A stretch of 64,000 bases of DNA. Origin: Apoda limacodes. Taxonomy: Eukaryota; Arthropoda; Insecta; Lepidoptera; Limacodidae. Where the stretch lies: NCBI GenBank assembly GCA_946406115.1, contig OX291544.1, positions 35,357,521 through 35,421,520 on the forward strand, written 5' to 3'. The position numbers and the translations under genes were made by a program. Positions 47,697 to 59,200 of this stretch are shown here, in pieces. Each line of letters opens with the position of its first letter. Position 1 is the stretch's first letter. The notes beneath the pieces are model-generated. The model did no database searches and had not been told where the DNA came from. It saw only the letters and a program-made list of their open reading frames with translations.

Positions 47697-49134
47697 GCAT
47701 TAAAATGGTTTTTAAAACTATCTAACCCTACGGGTAGGTTAGCCAGATGGACCATTCGCTTGTCTTGCTTCAATTTTATTTTAAAGCACAAGAGAGGGAA
47801 GGACAATGATGTTCCTAATATTTTATCTCGGTCTACCCCTATAACAGAGGACACATCAACTGACGTACAGACTGACGTAGATGATGTATGTCATAAATTC
47901 GTAGAACCAATCGATACTGATCGAAGTATGATCTGGTACGAACAAAAGCGTACCAATTATGTAAATAATCCATGTGATTGTTTAGACTTCTGTATTAAGG
48001 ACGGAAAACTACTGAAAAAGTAGAAACGGAACCTGATAGTGACTACATGTGGAAGTATGTTCCAAAACCTAACGATAGGCCTAATATTATTGCGGCTAAA
48101 CACACGGAGCCGTCAAACTCGCATTTTGATGCTTTTAAGACTTTTAAAAGATATCAAAGGATTTTTATTGGCCAGGAATGTTCCGCCAGATATCTAATTA
48201 CATAGCTGATTGTGCTACATGCTTGGCTTACAAGCATCAAAACCATTCCCCATTTGGTGTCATGGGAAAACCTAAAATTTGCTCACGTCATTTTCAATGT
48301 ATCTCCATTGACTTAGTTGGTCCTCTACCAATGACAAGGGATGGAAATCAAAATATCTCAGTAATCACATGTTGTTTTAGTAAATATTGTTAAATTTTTC
48401 CTTTATTTTTAAAGCCACAGCGGCTAATGTATTAAACACTTTGGAAAACGTCATTTTCTTAGTTTACGGAGTACCCCAAACAATAATTATGGACAATAGT
48501 TCACAATTTACCAGCCACGATTGTAAAAATTTTTGGGAAGAATATAACATTTCAAAAGTATTTTACAATCCACGTCACTGTCCACAAGTGAACACTGTGG
48601 AACGGTATAATAAAACTATTATTACGGCTATTGCAGCCTTGGTAGGCGAAGACCACCGAACTTGGGACAAATTCATTCCACAAGTACAAATGGCAATTAA
48701 TTCGTCTTTTAATCATGCGACTGGCTATTCACCAGCGTTTTTAGTTTTCAGCCGCGAATAAGTGACCGACGGTAATATTTTCGCGAAGTACGAGGACTTC
48801 GACAATTTTGTATTTATGCCCAGAGATATTTATGCTGAGCATACAGGTTTTCTTGCGAATATATTTAACAAAGTCGAGTTAGCCTTATATAAGGCACATC
48901 AGAAGATCGCAGAATATTATAATCTGCGTCGTACTTTTAAAGAGTTTAACGTAAATGATTATGTATGGAGACGCAGTCACGTTTAAAGTGATGCCGGTGC
49001 TTATTTCAGCACTAAATTAGCTCCGAAATTCGTAAAATGTCGCGTAATACATAAAGTTTCACCGTTAGTATATGAACTGGTGGACTTAAATGACAAAAAT
49101 GTTGGCATTTACCAAATAAAAGATTTTAAATGTT
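47697..49134 (+). pseudogene. Ty3/gypsy pol: RNase H end and integrase
   Basis: Five frame pieces. 47760-48023: LKHKRGKDNDVPN with LSR, the RNase H C-terminus. About 48090-48250: HTEP...H, then DCATCLAYK, the zinc-binding HHCC region. 48290-48393: CISIDLVGPLPMT, first integrase Asp. 48387-48761: TIIMDNSSQFTS, second Asp, and VNTVERYNKTIITAI, the Glu. 48762-49134: chromo-less C-terminal region ending VYELVDLNDKNVGIYQIKDF. Frameshifts at 48023, 48175, 48390 and 48760 and a stop at 48986 disable it. The final codons equal those kept in the tandem array at 33325. Confidence 0.88.
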
Positions 49135-50160
49135 AAAGTTACCTTTTAACTTGAGGGCACATTTCGTGCAAAATTGTTTTATTATTACAAAAATTACCAA
49201 AAAAATTGGTAATTAAAGCACTTTCTTTTCAATATTATTAGTAATTAAGCAATTAAATGCTTATTTACTTGTTTATCAACTAACTAGTAAGATAAGCAAA
49301 CAATATTTTATTTTTAAATTACTAAACACTATAATATGTTCTTTTATATCTTCAAAATTCTAAAAGTCATCTAAAAGACACCGTCGTTATTATAAAAATA
49401 ACATTTAGACCTAATTTAATTTGTATTCTTCTTTTACCTATTCCAAATTCAAAAGTCATCTAATGATAGCGTGATTATTATAAAAATAACATTTAGACCC
49501 TTTTTAATATGTATTCTTCTTTTGTATCTTTTATTTCCGTTAGCGGAGGCATTATTTTATTTTATTGACAAGTTTCTTTCGATTAGCATTCAATAAATGC
49601 TCTAATTTTTATTTTTAATTAATTATGAATACTAATTTTTCATTTACATCGATAGGACGCCTTCTGCTATTCAATATTTTAACCGATTTTTAAAGAACTA
49701 ATTGTTGTTTTACGTCAATGAGACGTTATTTATTTACTATCTTATTTTTATTGACTGATATCTCTCAATTGACACATAACAACAAAATAATGGTGAATGT
49801 AATTATACGTCATTGTATAATATTTTTTTCAAAATTTCTATAACGACGATCCTGAAATATAATCTTATTTACATAGTTTTAACTGCTTATAACAGAGATA
49901 GAAGCAGTGTTATCACTGCGTCCTTGTGTCGGTTAAACGACTTATACGTTAATATATAGAGACCAAAGATCACGATTATTCTTGGTTATTCAAAAGCTAT
50001 TATATCTTATTGGACGAAAGTGTTCCCATTTACACTTAATTTTTCTTTTTTAATGTACTATTTATCTAATTTCTTTCTCTTTTTACTTATTCTTAGCTAC
50101 TTTCAAACTTTCGATTTTTCGGTTGTCTCCTTACTATCTATCTCATATTTAATAGATTTT
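49135..50160 (+). other. Gypsy 3' non-coding region, first part
   Basis: Parallels 33387-34820 of the tandem array without its LINE tail (blocks with CACCGTCGTTATTATAAA, CTTTTATTTCC, CAAAGAGCACGA-like words). The frame at 50020-50244 is low-complexity and lies in this non-coding region. Confidence 0.65.
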
Positions 50161-50321
50161 ACCTTCTGGATGCATTGGGCGTTTTTACATTTCTTATTAG
50201 TGTTAGTAAGGTTAGGTTATTATTGTTTTTCCTTAAGGGGCTAAATTAACACAAATCCTAATTTTCATGCTGATTCAAGTCAAAATTCAAGAAACTGTTA
50301 GTCTAATACGTTAACAAAAAC

Positions 50322-50611
50322 GGCCAAGTGCGAGTCGGACTCGCGCTCGAAGGGTTCCGTACCAGTATCCACAAAAACGAGCAAAAAAACACGTATGTTG
50401 TATGGGAACCCCCTTAAATATTTATTTTTTTCTGTTTTTTAGTATACGTTGTTATAGCGACAACAGAAATACATCTTCTGTGAAAATTTCAACTGCCTAA
50501 CTATAACGGTTCATAAGATACAGCCTGGTGACAGACGGACGGACGGACGGACGGACAGCGAAGCCTTAGTAATAGGGTTCCTAATTATCTTTCAGGTACG
50601 GAACCCTAAAA
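50322..50611 (+). repeat. Lepidopteran repeat R3, complete copy
   Basis: GGCCAAGTGCGAGTCGGACT at the left, CACGTATGTTGTATGGGAAC, TTTTTAGTATACGTTGTTAT, an ACGGTTCATAAGATACAGCC block, (GACG)n at about 50529-50557 and CAGGTACGGAACCCTA at the right. The most complete copy in the window; fragments lie at 19013, 23540, 24310, 28870 and 40770. Confidence 0.85.
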
Positions 50612-51065
50612 AAATATCAATTGATACCTTAGAGCCTTAGTAATATTTAGATTTGAACAGAATTGTATTTTTAATAATTGCTTCTTAACTGTTTACGCGT
50701 AAAAAAAGGTCTTTCAAAAATCTACACTTATCACCTCGCGAGTGGCCCTGGTCCGTCGCTCTGTAATCCCCCGCGAGCCCAGGCACAGTCCATTTTAGGA
50801 CTTTGTGGAGGTAGGATTGTGCGTCGGTTTTGGAGCGATTCAATGGAAATTAATAACGATTTTGAAAAGTTTTGCAGTCATTTAAAAATATATGTAATAT
50901 TGTAAATTCTTAATTTGTTAATTGAGTATTCAAAAATACTGAGCAATTTTTTTTTTAAATATTTTCTTTTATGAAGGACTCATAGAATAGATACGAGTTG
51001 CTTGATGAGCAATTAATATTACTACCTATTATATTATATTTAGGACATTTAGCTATGCATTAAAC

Positions 51066-51960
51066 ACTTCTAGGGTTCCGTAGTCAAATCGCAAAACGGA
51101 ACTTTTATAAATTCGTCATATCCGTCCATCCGTCCGTATGTCACACACAATCTTATAGTTCCGTCGTCTTTGCTCCGATTCTAATGAAATTTTAAAGAAA
51201 GGTGTCTCTTGTAAACTGCTACAAAAATAAATTATAAAAAATAAGAAAACAAAATTTTAGTTATAGAACTTTATAAATAATTCCATGCAAAATTGTTTTA
51301 AACCAAATCGGTTTATAGGTTTTTGAGAATCTGCAATAGTTGTGGCTAGGGAACCCTAACTTAATGCGTGTACGACACGTACTTGGGTGGTTTTTTTTAT
51401 TATCTTACTCATCATGTGACTTTATATCCGCGTTATTGTGATGGTGACTTATGTAAACCGGCAATACCTACTCAATACCTACTCACCTAGTTTTGTACTA
51501 AAATTAAGACTTTTTTACAGCTCTTCATACATTTAACTGACGGGTAAAATCTTTGTGGGATGTCGTTAAAGGTTTAAAAAGCTATAGGTTTCTTAATTTT
51601 TTATAATTATTTAAAAATTAAACCATAGCTCCTGTAAAGATTTCAAACTAAAAAATCTTAAGCAAATCAAACTGATAGAAAAGAGTGAGTAGGCATCTAA
51701 ATTTGAATGCAAAAATAAAGTTTTGTATCTGAATATTTTTGAGTAGGTAGGTACATAATATAAGTTTAAAACTTGGCGCGGCGCCAAACGATATGCTACG
51801 CTTGGTGTGCGAGCGTGTAAAGCGCGCAGGAACACAGTAGGTACATACATTATATTATACTAGGTAGGTATACGAAAAGACGCGGCGGTTTAGCGGCTAC
51901 TCGCTGTGTCGGCGGCGCGCGGCGGACGATCGCTACGTGTTTCTCGCTACTCCATATTTA
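51066..51960 (+). repeat. Dispersed repeat R4, copy 1
   Basis: GGGTTCCGTAGTCAAATCGC, CCGTCCATCCGTCCG, GATTCTAATGAAATTT, then a GC-rich end with CGGTTTAGCGGCTACTCGC and CGATCGCTACGTGTTTCTCG. Diverged from but collinear with copy 2 at 52320-52830. No coding potential found despite the GC-rich end. Confidence 0.6.
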
Positions 51961-52319
51961 TGTCAATGCTTAGGACCTCATATCTAGGATTTTAAATTTG
52001 TATTTTCTTTAAAAGGTTGTAGACTAAGATGCCTAAACAAAAAAAAAATCACGTAAATTTTACATATAATATGGAAAAATAATATACTTTTTAAATTCAT
52101 GCAAGTTGGAGACTATTTTTTTAGAGCACACCTTTTATTTCTTTATTATATATTTGACTGCCGTTGTTGCGCATTGACTTCGAAGTCTAGTTTTTCTAAA
52201 ACCTTAAGGGACTATAATATAATAGCATTTCATATTAATTTAAACTTGTTACTTAAAAAGCGCCGAATATAAGTGTCCCTGTAGACTTGTAGAGGCAAAA
52301 ATATTCCCGCGATTACATT

Positions 52320-52830
52320 ATAGTTTTGTCATGTCCGTCCGTCCGTCTCTCGTCCATTCTGCGTATGTAACAGTCTTATAATCCCACCGTCCTTAAGATC
52401 GACTTTGATGAAATTTTATATAAAAGTGTCATATAAACATCCACTATGATTTTGTATTAAAATTAAGATAATGGTATCTTTTTAATACTTTAGACACGTA
52501 TTTAAACAATTATGTGAAATGTCATTAAGGGTCTTAAATAGGGCATTTAAAGTGTGTAAACATTTAAAAGAATAACCGTCTCCTAAGTTCTGTAAAGTTA
52601 AAGAATTGTTTAGTTGAAACTGAAAAATCGATAAACCAAACTGATAAATAACTATCTAAATTTTAAAATAAAAATAAAGTTTTGAAATTGAATAGTCTCA
52701 AGTAATTAAAAAAAGTGGCGTGAGTCGACTAATTTCCACGGCGACCCGCGATGGTGACGGTCTGACGGCTACCCGGTTAAATCGTTACGTGTCGCTCGCG
52801 GTGTTAATCCTTAATCTTTAATCACGGGTT
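52320..52830 (+). repeat. Dispersed repeat R4, copy 2
   Basis: TGTCCGTCCGTCCGTCTC, CTTTGATGAAATTTTATATA, then CGGTCTGACGGCTACCCG and CGTTACGTGTCGCTCG. Same order of blocks as copy 1, shorter. Confidence 0.6.
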
Positions 52831-53215
52831 CCTATGAGTATACGTGAGACCTACTCGTACTTAACCGGTTTTTTAATCAGATTATTTGTATGTACAAACC
52901 ATATGTTTAAAAATGCATGGATACCAGAATACATTGAGGTAGCTTATGTAAATTCTTAAATTTTAAAAAATGGGGAAGATTTTGTTAAAGCACAACATTG
53001 ACACCTATACATTTTTAATTAGCCCTAATCATTTGTTTTAATTCTTTCACATTTTATTTTACATTTTTAACGACAATGTCGGAAAATGCCCTAGCGCCGT
53101 ACGGCACCTCCTAACGCTAGATATAAGGTGCCCTGAAAACATAATCGCGCGACTGTCATAGAGACAAAGGACGGTTATAATTTAAAAGTAAACTCTTTGA
53201 AATTAATAGTAGCAA

Positions 53216-53465
53216 GACTACGGAACGTAAGATATCAAAAGACTACGGAACGTAAGATATCAAAAGACTACGGAACGTAAGATATCAAAAGACTACGGAA
53301 CGTAAGATATCAAAAGACTACGGAACGTAAGATATCAAAAGACTACGGAACGTAAGATATCAAAAGACTACGGAACGTAAGATATCAAAAGACTACGGAA
53401 CGTAAGATATCAAAAGACTACGGAACGTAAGATATCAAAAGACTACGGAACGTAAGATATCAAAT
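53216..53465. repeat. Minisatellite, 25-bp unit, 10 perfect copies
   Basis: Ten copies of GACTACGGAACGTAAGATAT plus CAAAA; all ten are identical apart from the last base. Spacing is exactly 25 with no spacers, so it is not a CRISPR array. A second small array, AGCCTGT four times, follows at about 53552-53579. Confidence 0.98.
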
Positions 53466-54072
53466 CAAAGCATTTGCGTTTTTTGTCTATAAATCAATGA
53501 AGAGGATTGTATTTAAAACACAAACTAACAAGATTTAAATCACGAAGCCGATAGCCTGTAGCCTGTAGCCTGTAGCCTGTACAGACGGTTTTAGGTCCTC
53601 TGAAAATCATATTTGCGAAAGATGTAAATAGCAGAGTACTTCTTAGGTGTCCGGTACAAGGAGTCTAATTTTTTCAAACTCGATTTAAAAAAATATCACT
53701 AAGAATTATTTTATCTAATAATTTTCATTTTAGTTCAAAAATCTTACATGTACGAAACCAGAAGACTTTATCCTACTAGATGAGGGGAAAATTTGCCAAA
53801 AAAAACACAAAAAGATTAATTTTATAGAATTGTATTCAAAACATACCATAGGTTCTTATATATATTTAAAAAGAGTAAAAATATATGCTATAAAAAATTC
53901 AGTTTATCGTTACCTTGCCCCCCTGTTGATTAAAACATATAGGTACTAAAAAAAATAATATGCCTATTTAATAATCACGGATAAAGATCATGTATAAAGA
54001 ATAAAACTAGTGGCTCTGTCACCTGTAAACCTTGCGAGAGTTTGTTTTTTCGCAGAAGGGGTGATATTATTA
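53466..54072. other. Non-coding inside the 4.7-kb block
   Basis: AT-rich; apart from the AGCCTGT heptamer array at 53552-53579 nothing recognised. Confidence 0.4.
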
Positions 54073-54181
54073 AAGGGTCAACAACGCGTGACTAATGCTC
54101 CTAGTATTGCAAGCGTCCACAGCTACGGTAATCGCTTAACATCAGGTGGGCCGTAAGCTTGTTTGCTACCTTGGTTGTATA
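54073..54181 (+). pseudogene. LINE family A 3'-end scrap
   Basis: Matches 6583-6688 (the last codons GRQRAS, AAGCGTCCA, CGCTTA...CATCAGG, CGTAAGCTTGTTTGC) at about 80-85 percent identity by eye, ending at the position of the A tail, which has decayed. Confidence 0.8.
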
Positions 54182-54229
54182 TAAATACTTGTTTGTGGCA
54201 TATTTTTTTTTGACGTTACAACGTCTTAT

Positions 54230-54420
54230 AAATTGGTTTGCCGGGTGACACTTCAAGAAACTGCGTTACGCTCCGCTCACGTTATGCGCTCACAATGAGA
54301 GCGAGTGAGAGGCACGCGGCATGGTTAGCCCGCCTAAGAGCGAGAGAGACAGACATAAAAAGTGAAAGGCACAAGTTGTCACGATTCCGGACGGTTGTCC
54401 GACACTAATTTTTTGTGTAG
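54230..54420. repeat. Dispersed repeat (ACGTTACAACGTC type)
   Basis: GACGTTACAACGTCTTATAA, TGCCGGGTGACACTTCAAG and a run of GAGAGCGAGTGAGAG and GAGCGAGAGAGACAGA. I recognise the block as repetitive in moths, but only one copy lies in this window. Confidence 0.4.
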
Positions 54421-54907
54421 AATTAAGTCCTTAGTGTGCTTCTCAAATTTGATTGAAATCCGTCAGTAAATAACGCTACAGAAAACTTCTCTCCTTTTTC
54501 CCCCTAATCCTAATCCACTAAATATTTTTAATATTGTTTGCCAAATTTTGTCAAAATCGGTTGACAACGGACAGACGGACAATAGCATTTTTTGGCCAAT
54601 CGCGAAACTAAGACGCTTCGCTAGCTCGGTCAACTAGAAAACAAATAGGTACAAATAAGCTGCATCTGCATCAGTTATAAAAAAAACATTCGGCAGTATT
54701 TACGAAATCAACAGTGTTTCCTCTTTATTATTTTAATCTTTGACGTATTTCAAATAGTTCTGATAGTCACCGCTATAGGCGCTGGTATCAGCAGCGGGAT
54801 CTACGACTCTCCGTTTCGATAAAGCAGTTCAATTATGGTAAAGCCTTAAGTGTTGTTGGGAAGTTTCTGAAATTTAAGTCCCATTGTTTTGTCCAGAGGT
54901 TATTATT

Positions 54908-55025
54908 ACAGTGGGGTTTTATTATTGAGCAGTAAAACAACTCATAAAAAAGCTTATGTCCAAAATATGGAGCGGATTGACAACTCCTTAAAGAAGCCCT
55001 TGTCCAGAAATTTGAGCGGTGATAT
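54908..55025 (+). other. Gypsy 3' non-coding region, middle part
   Basis: CAGTGGGGTTTTATTATTG, AAGCTTATGTCCAAAATATG, GAGCGGATTGACAACTCC: collinear with 34834-34955 of the tandem array. Interrupted at 55026 by an LTR element; continues at 60157. Confidence 0.8.
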
Positions 55026-55130
55026 TGTGATGTAATGCAATTAAATATAGAATGTTTTGACTAATAAACAGTCAGTCACATCTCAACTGTTGTCTCATTT
55101 AGGCCTCCCGACGTCTCTTATGACGTCACA
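55026..55130 (+). mobile_element. Short LTR (5') of a second LTR element
   Basis: TGTGATGTAATGC to TGACGTCACA, 105 bp with inverted TGTGA/TCACA tips and an AATAAA signal (CTAATAAACAG). Matches 60073-60156, which lacks 21 bp present here. It is followed by TGGCGATATATTG, a start compatible with a tRNA-Ser-type primer site. Confidence 0.85.
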
Positions 55131-55249
55131 TGGCGATATATTGACGATATTTTCGTAAAAAAAATAGTTAACGCAATGAAAAATATAGAGAGTTTAACGT
55201 TATGCATTCTTAAAAATTGTTAGCGAATTACAGATTAAAACGAAATTAC

Positions 55250-56209
55250 AGTTATTTTAAATGATTTTCATTTACTGTCAACTGCAGGTCACGCCGGGGT
55301 TAGACGCATGTTAAGCAATATAAAAAGACGCTAATTTTGGTCCAACATGGAAGCTGACGTCACTGATAACGTCAACAAATGTCAGATATGCCAAAAGGAA
55401 AAATATACCAAAATTATCAAACAGCCAATGCAAATAACAACTACGGCTACATCAGCATTTGAGAAAGTATTTTTAGACTTAGTTGGTCCCTTGGACACAG
55501 ATAATTCCGGTTATCCATATATTTCAACTGTACAGTGCGAACTTACAAAGTACGTTTGTGCATTTCCACTAAAAACGAAAACTAGTACTCAAGTTTCTAA
55601 AAGTTTTGTAGAAAACTTCATTTTAACACATGTCACACAGCGTGTCATCTGCTCCAATCGAGGTCAGGAATTTATGTCCAAAATTTTTATTGATGTTTGC
55701 AAATTACTTAAAATAGATAAATTAAATTCCACCAGTTATAGGCATGAAACTTTTGGTGTGTTGGAAGTAACCCATAAAAATTTAGCTTCATATTTACGTA
55801 TTCAGACTGAAAATAATCCGTTTACTTGGGCAGAATGGCTGAAATTCTGGTCATTTTCGTATAATATTACATGTCATAGCGAAACTCTGTACTCGCCATA
55901 CGAACTAGTTTATGGAAAATTACCACATATACCAAGCAATTTGTCAAATGGGCATGTAGATCCTATGTATAATTTTGAAAACTGTCCTTCTGAGCTTAAA
56001 TATCGATTACAAATATCGCAGAAAGATGCTAGAAATAATTTAATAAAGTCAAAAAATAAGCGTAAGATGTACTATGATAGGTACATAAATCCCGTAACTT
56101 ATAAAGAAGGGGATCTAATTTTTATAAAAAATGAGGCTAATAAAAAATTAGATATTTTATATGACGGACCCTTTAAAGTTATAAAAGACAAGGGCATGTT
56201 GAAATCTTA
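55250..56209 (+). pseudogene. Ty3/gypsy-type integrase
   Basis: Zinc region H-x-H with GHAGVRRMLSNIKRR (about 55287, followed by an in-frame stop) and then, in the 287-codon frame from 55347, CQICQKEK. Core: VFLDLVGPLD (first Asp, residue 44), VICSNRGQEFM, where Asn 104 replaces the second catalytic Asp, and GVLEVTHKNLASYLR (Glu 140, 35 residues on). The C-terminus has KMYYDRYINPVTYKEGDLIF and YDGPFKV, the GPF/Y module of gypsy integrases. So the protein is long but would lack a catalytic residue. gag, protease and RT of this element are gone. Confidence 0.9.
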
Positions 56210-56284
56210 AAATAGGGCAAAATCGAAGAAATACATAAAAACCGAACTAAACCGTAAGAATTGCCAAGTGTAAATTTAAATAAT

Positions 56285-59200
56285 GGGTAAATTGGTTAAA
56301 TAATGATCAGTTAAAATCCATTTTTATAGACGGTTACTCACTAGGTTCGAGTTACTGTAGAAAAATTATTACTCACGGTGGATCGTGCTTATACGTTAAA
56401 AATAACTTAAAATATGTAGAAAATTTAGCGCTGACAGAAATGTCGGTCGAACGGTATTGCGAAATATCAGCTATAGATTTAATTGACTTACATATTACAA
56501 TTGTATGTGTATATAGAACTAATTTGATTAGTGTATCTGATTTTTTGATACATTTTGAACGCTTGCTCGACAAGATCAGCGAATGTAATAAAATATGTGT
56601 CATAGTAGTTGACACCAATATTAACTGTATTAGTGATTTTAGCTCAGATGTAAACAGCCTATGTGACCTATTATCTACTCACGAGTTTAGAAATGAGGTA
56701 AACTTTCCTACGCGAGTCACACCGTTGTCGGCAACGTCCTTAGATCACTTGTATACAAACCTGCCGGCGGGCACAGTGCAAACATCCTCAGTAACTACCA
56801 ACCTGAGTGATCACCTTGCGCTTCGCGGTGAAATTTTAGTTACTTCATCTAAGGCCATGCCCATCCCACGGTTGGTCAGAGACTACTCGCGAGCCAGACA
56901 ATACAACTTTATAGCAGCACTAGCCAGCATCGACTGGTATAAAATACTAAATAAAAATACACGCTCGTTGAATTCGTTGGTAAAATCGGTCGTTCATGTT
57001 ATAATGAACAATATTGAAATCTGCTTTCCGTTTAAAACTGAACATAAAAGGTCACAATCGTGGGTGACTGATGAGATAAAAAACACTAAAGGCTTCCTCT
57101 TTGATTTGTGCGAACTGTCAAAGAAATATCCAGATAACAGCCCACTACTATCCAAAGTCACACAGTACGAACACTACTATAACAAAATGTTGAAACACAC
57201 AAAAGCAGAGTTTTATACTAAAATAATAAAACACAATCACAATACCCACAAAACAACTTGGAAAGTCGTAAACAAAGAGCGGGGTAGGATAACGAGTTCT
57301 ATGGCCGATTTTACCGACATTATTAAAGACACACACAGGCAAACTTTTAATAATGGGAAGGATGTAGTGAACGCAATGAATGAGAGGTTCATTAACGCGG
57401 CGCGGGAGTGCGGTGCGACGCGCGCCGACGTGTCACGCGCTCGTGTCGCGCTAGTCGCCGCGCGCCCGCCTGCGAACCGCTCACTGCGATTTACCTTATT
57501 CACAGCTGAAGAGGTACACTGCATTATAACAACGCGTATATCCAAAAAAATGACAAAAGATATTTACGAAATCTCGATGTACCTTCTCAATGCGTCAGCA
57601 AAATACATAGCACCTATTCTTGCAGAGATTTTTAATCGATGCATCAAAGAGGGAGTATATCCGGATGTGTTTAAGCTCAGCAAAGTTTCGCCTTTATTTA
57701 AAGGGAAAGGACCCAAACACAGTATAGACGGCTATAGGCCAGTATCCGTAATTCCATCTATCGCAAAGGTATTTGAGAATGGTATAAGTTCGCGGCTTAC
57801 TGACTTTCTGTCGGTGACTGACGCTCTGTCCGACTGTCAATACGCGTACCGTGCGGGACGATCGACTACGTCACTTGCGCGTGAGCTCACTCGGTTGGTG
57901 GTAGATGCCCGAGAGCGACACCAACAAGTGGCGGTGGTGTGCTGCGACTTATCCAAGGCATTTGACGTTGCCGATCATGCCCTGCTTGCGATGAAGTTGA
58001 GACACTATGGGATACATGACGAAGCACTGTCCTTGTTAACCGACCTATTGTGTAACCGATCGCAAAAAGTAGTAGATAACGGTGGACGGATACAATCCGA
58101 TCCTATGGTTACCGCGATGGGTGTAGCGCAAGGCTCATCAGTGTCTAACATTATGTTTTCACTTTTACTAAACGACTTACCACAGTCTATAGAGGGTGCA
58201 GTAATTTTAATGTACGCCGATGACGTGGCAGCCGTGGTGTGCGCTCCCTGTCAGCAAGAGCTAACACAGCGATTGAATGATGTGGCGACGCGATTATACA
58301 ACTGGTTCACGCAAAATGGACTTGCTTTAAATCTGAATAAGACTCACTTTATGCAGTTCAATCTATCTGGACGTGCGCCTGATAGTGTTGACCTTACCGT
58401 GGGTGGAAAAAGGATAGCGCAAGTTCTCGTAACTTCCTTTCTGGGCTTCGAAATTGACAGGGGATTGACTTGGCGATGGCATATTGATAAGCTATGCAAA
58501 AAACTAGGCAGCGCCTGCTTCGCCCTTAACCGTCTGTCGAGTGTGGTATCCAGGGAGGCGGTGCGAGAATGTTATTTTGCAACCGTGCACTCACTGTTGC
58601 AGTATGGAGTCGAACTGTGGGGGCGCTCCGCTGACTGGCAGCGCGTATTTAGACTGCAGAAACGAGCTGTTAGAGCAATAGTTAGAGTAAGTCAGACAAC
58701 ATCGGCTAAACCTTACTTCAAATCGCTTGAAATATTGACTCTGCCTTCTTTACTTATTATGACTATTGCCATATATGTAAGGGAAAATATTTCGTGCTTT
58801 GCAAAAAACAAAGATAGACACCACTACAAAACCCGGAACCGTGGAAAGCTTCAAACTGTGAGCTGTGGCCTGGAGAAATCCAGAAAGCTAATTCAGGTGA
58901 TAGGACCCACAGTGTACAACCACTTACCAAAAGGCGTCATAAACGCCCCAACTACAAGTAGTTTTAAAATAAGACTAAAGAGTTGGCTTGTCGACCAAGT
59001 GTTCTATAGCATAGACGAGTTTTTTGACTTAAAAATATAACTGACATGCAATTTTATTCCTAATTTATAATTAAATCGTCATATATAATTTGAACAATCT
59101 TTTACAACTTAATTTAATTAAATTTATTTATATTTGATCTATTTATACTACTGACATGTTGGTTAAATATTATTGTATTCTGTATTGTTATTTTTGAAAA

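Larger units (their letters stand above)
50161..54907. other. 4.7-kb block inserted in the gypsy 3' region
   Basis: Sequence with no counterpart in the tandem array, between the array-equivalent points 34825 and 34831. It contains R3 (50322), two copies of repeat R4, a perfect minisatellite (53216), a family A LINE scrap (54073) and another repeat (54230). No coding frame recognised. Borders CCTTCTGG... and ...CCAGAGG are weakly inverted; whether it is one element or several is open. Confidence 0.5.

Noticed and set aside
51770..51960. GC-rich segment considered as a further AGL exon
   Set aside because: No debranching-enzyme motif in any frame, and a diverged copy at 52738-52800 shows it is part of repeat R4.
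53216..53465. Regular short repeats resembling a CRISPR array
   Set aside because: Units are directly adjacent with no spacers, and the sequence is eukaryotic.
57148..57545. Minus-strand frames of 64 and 102 codons
   Set aside because: Shadows of the plus-strand LINE frame at 56440-59040.
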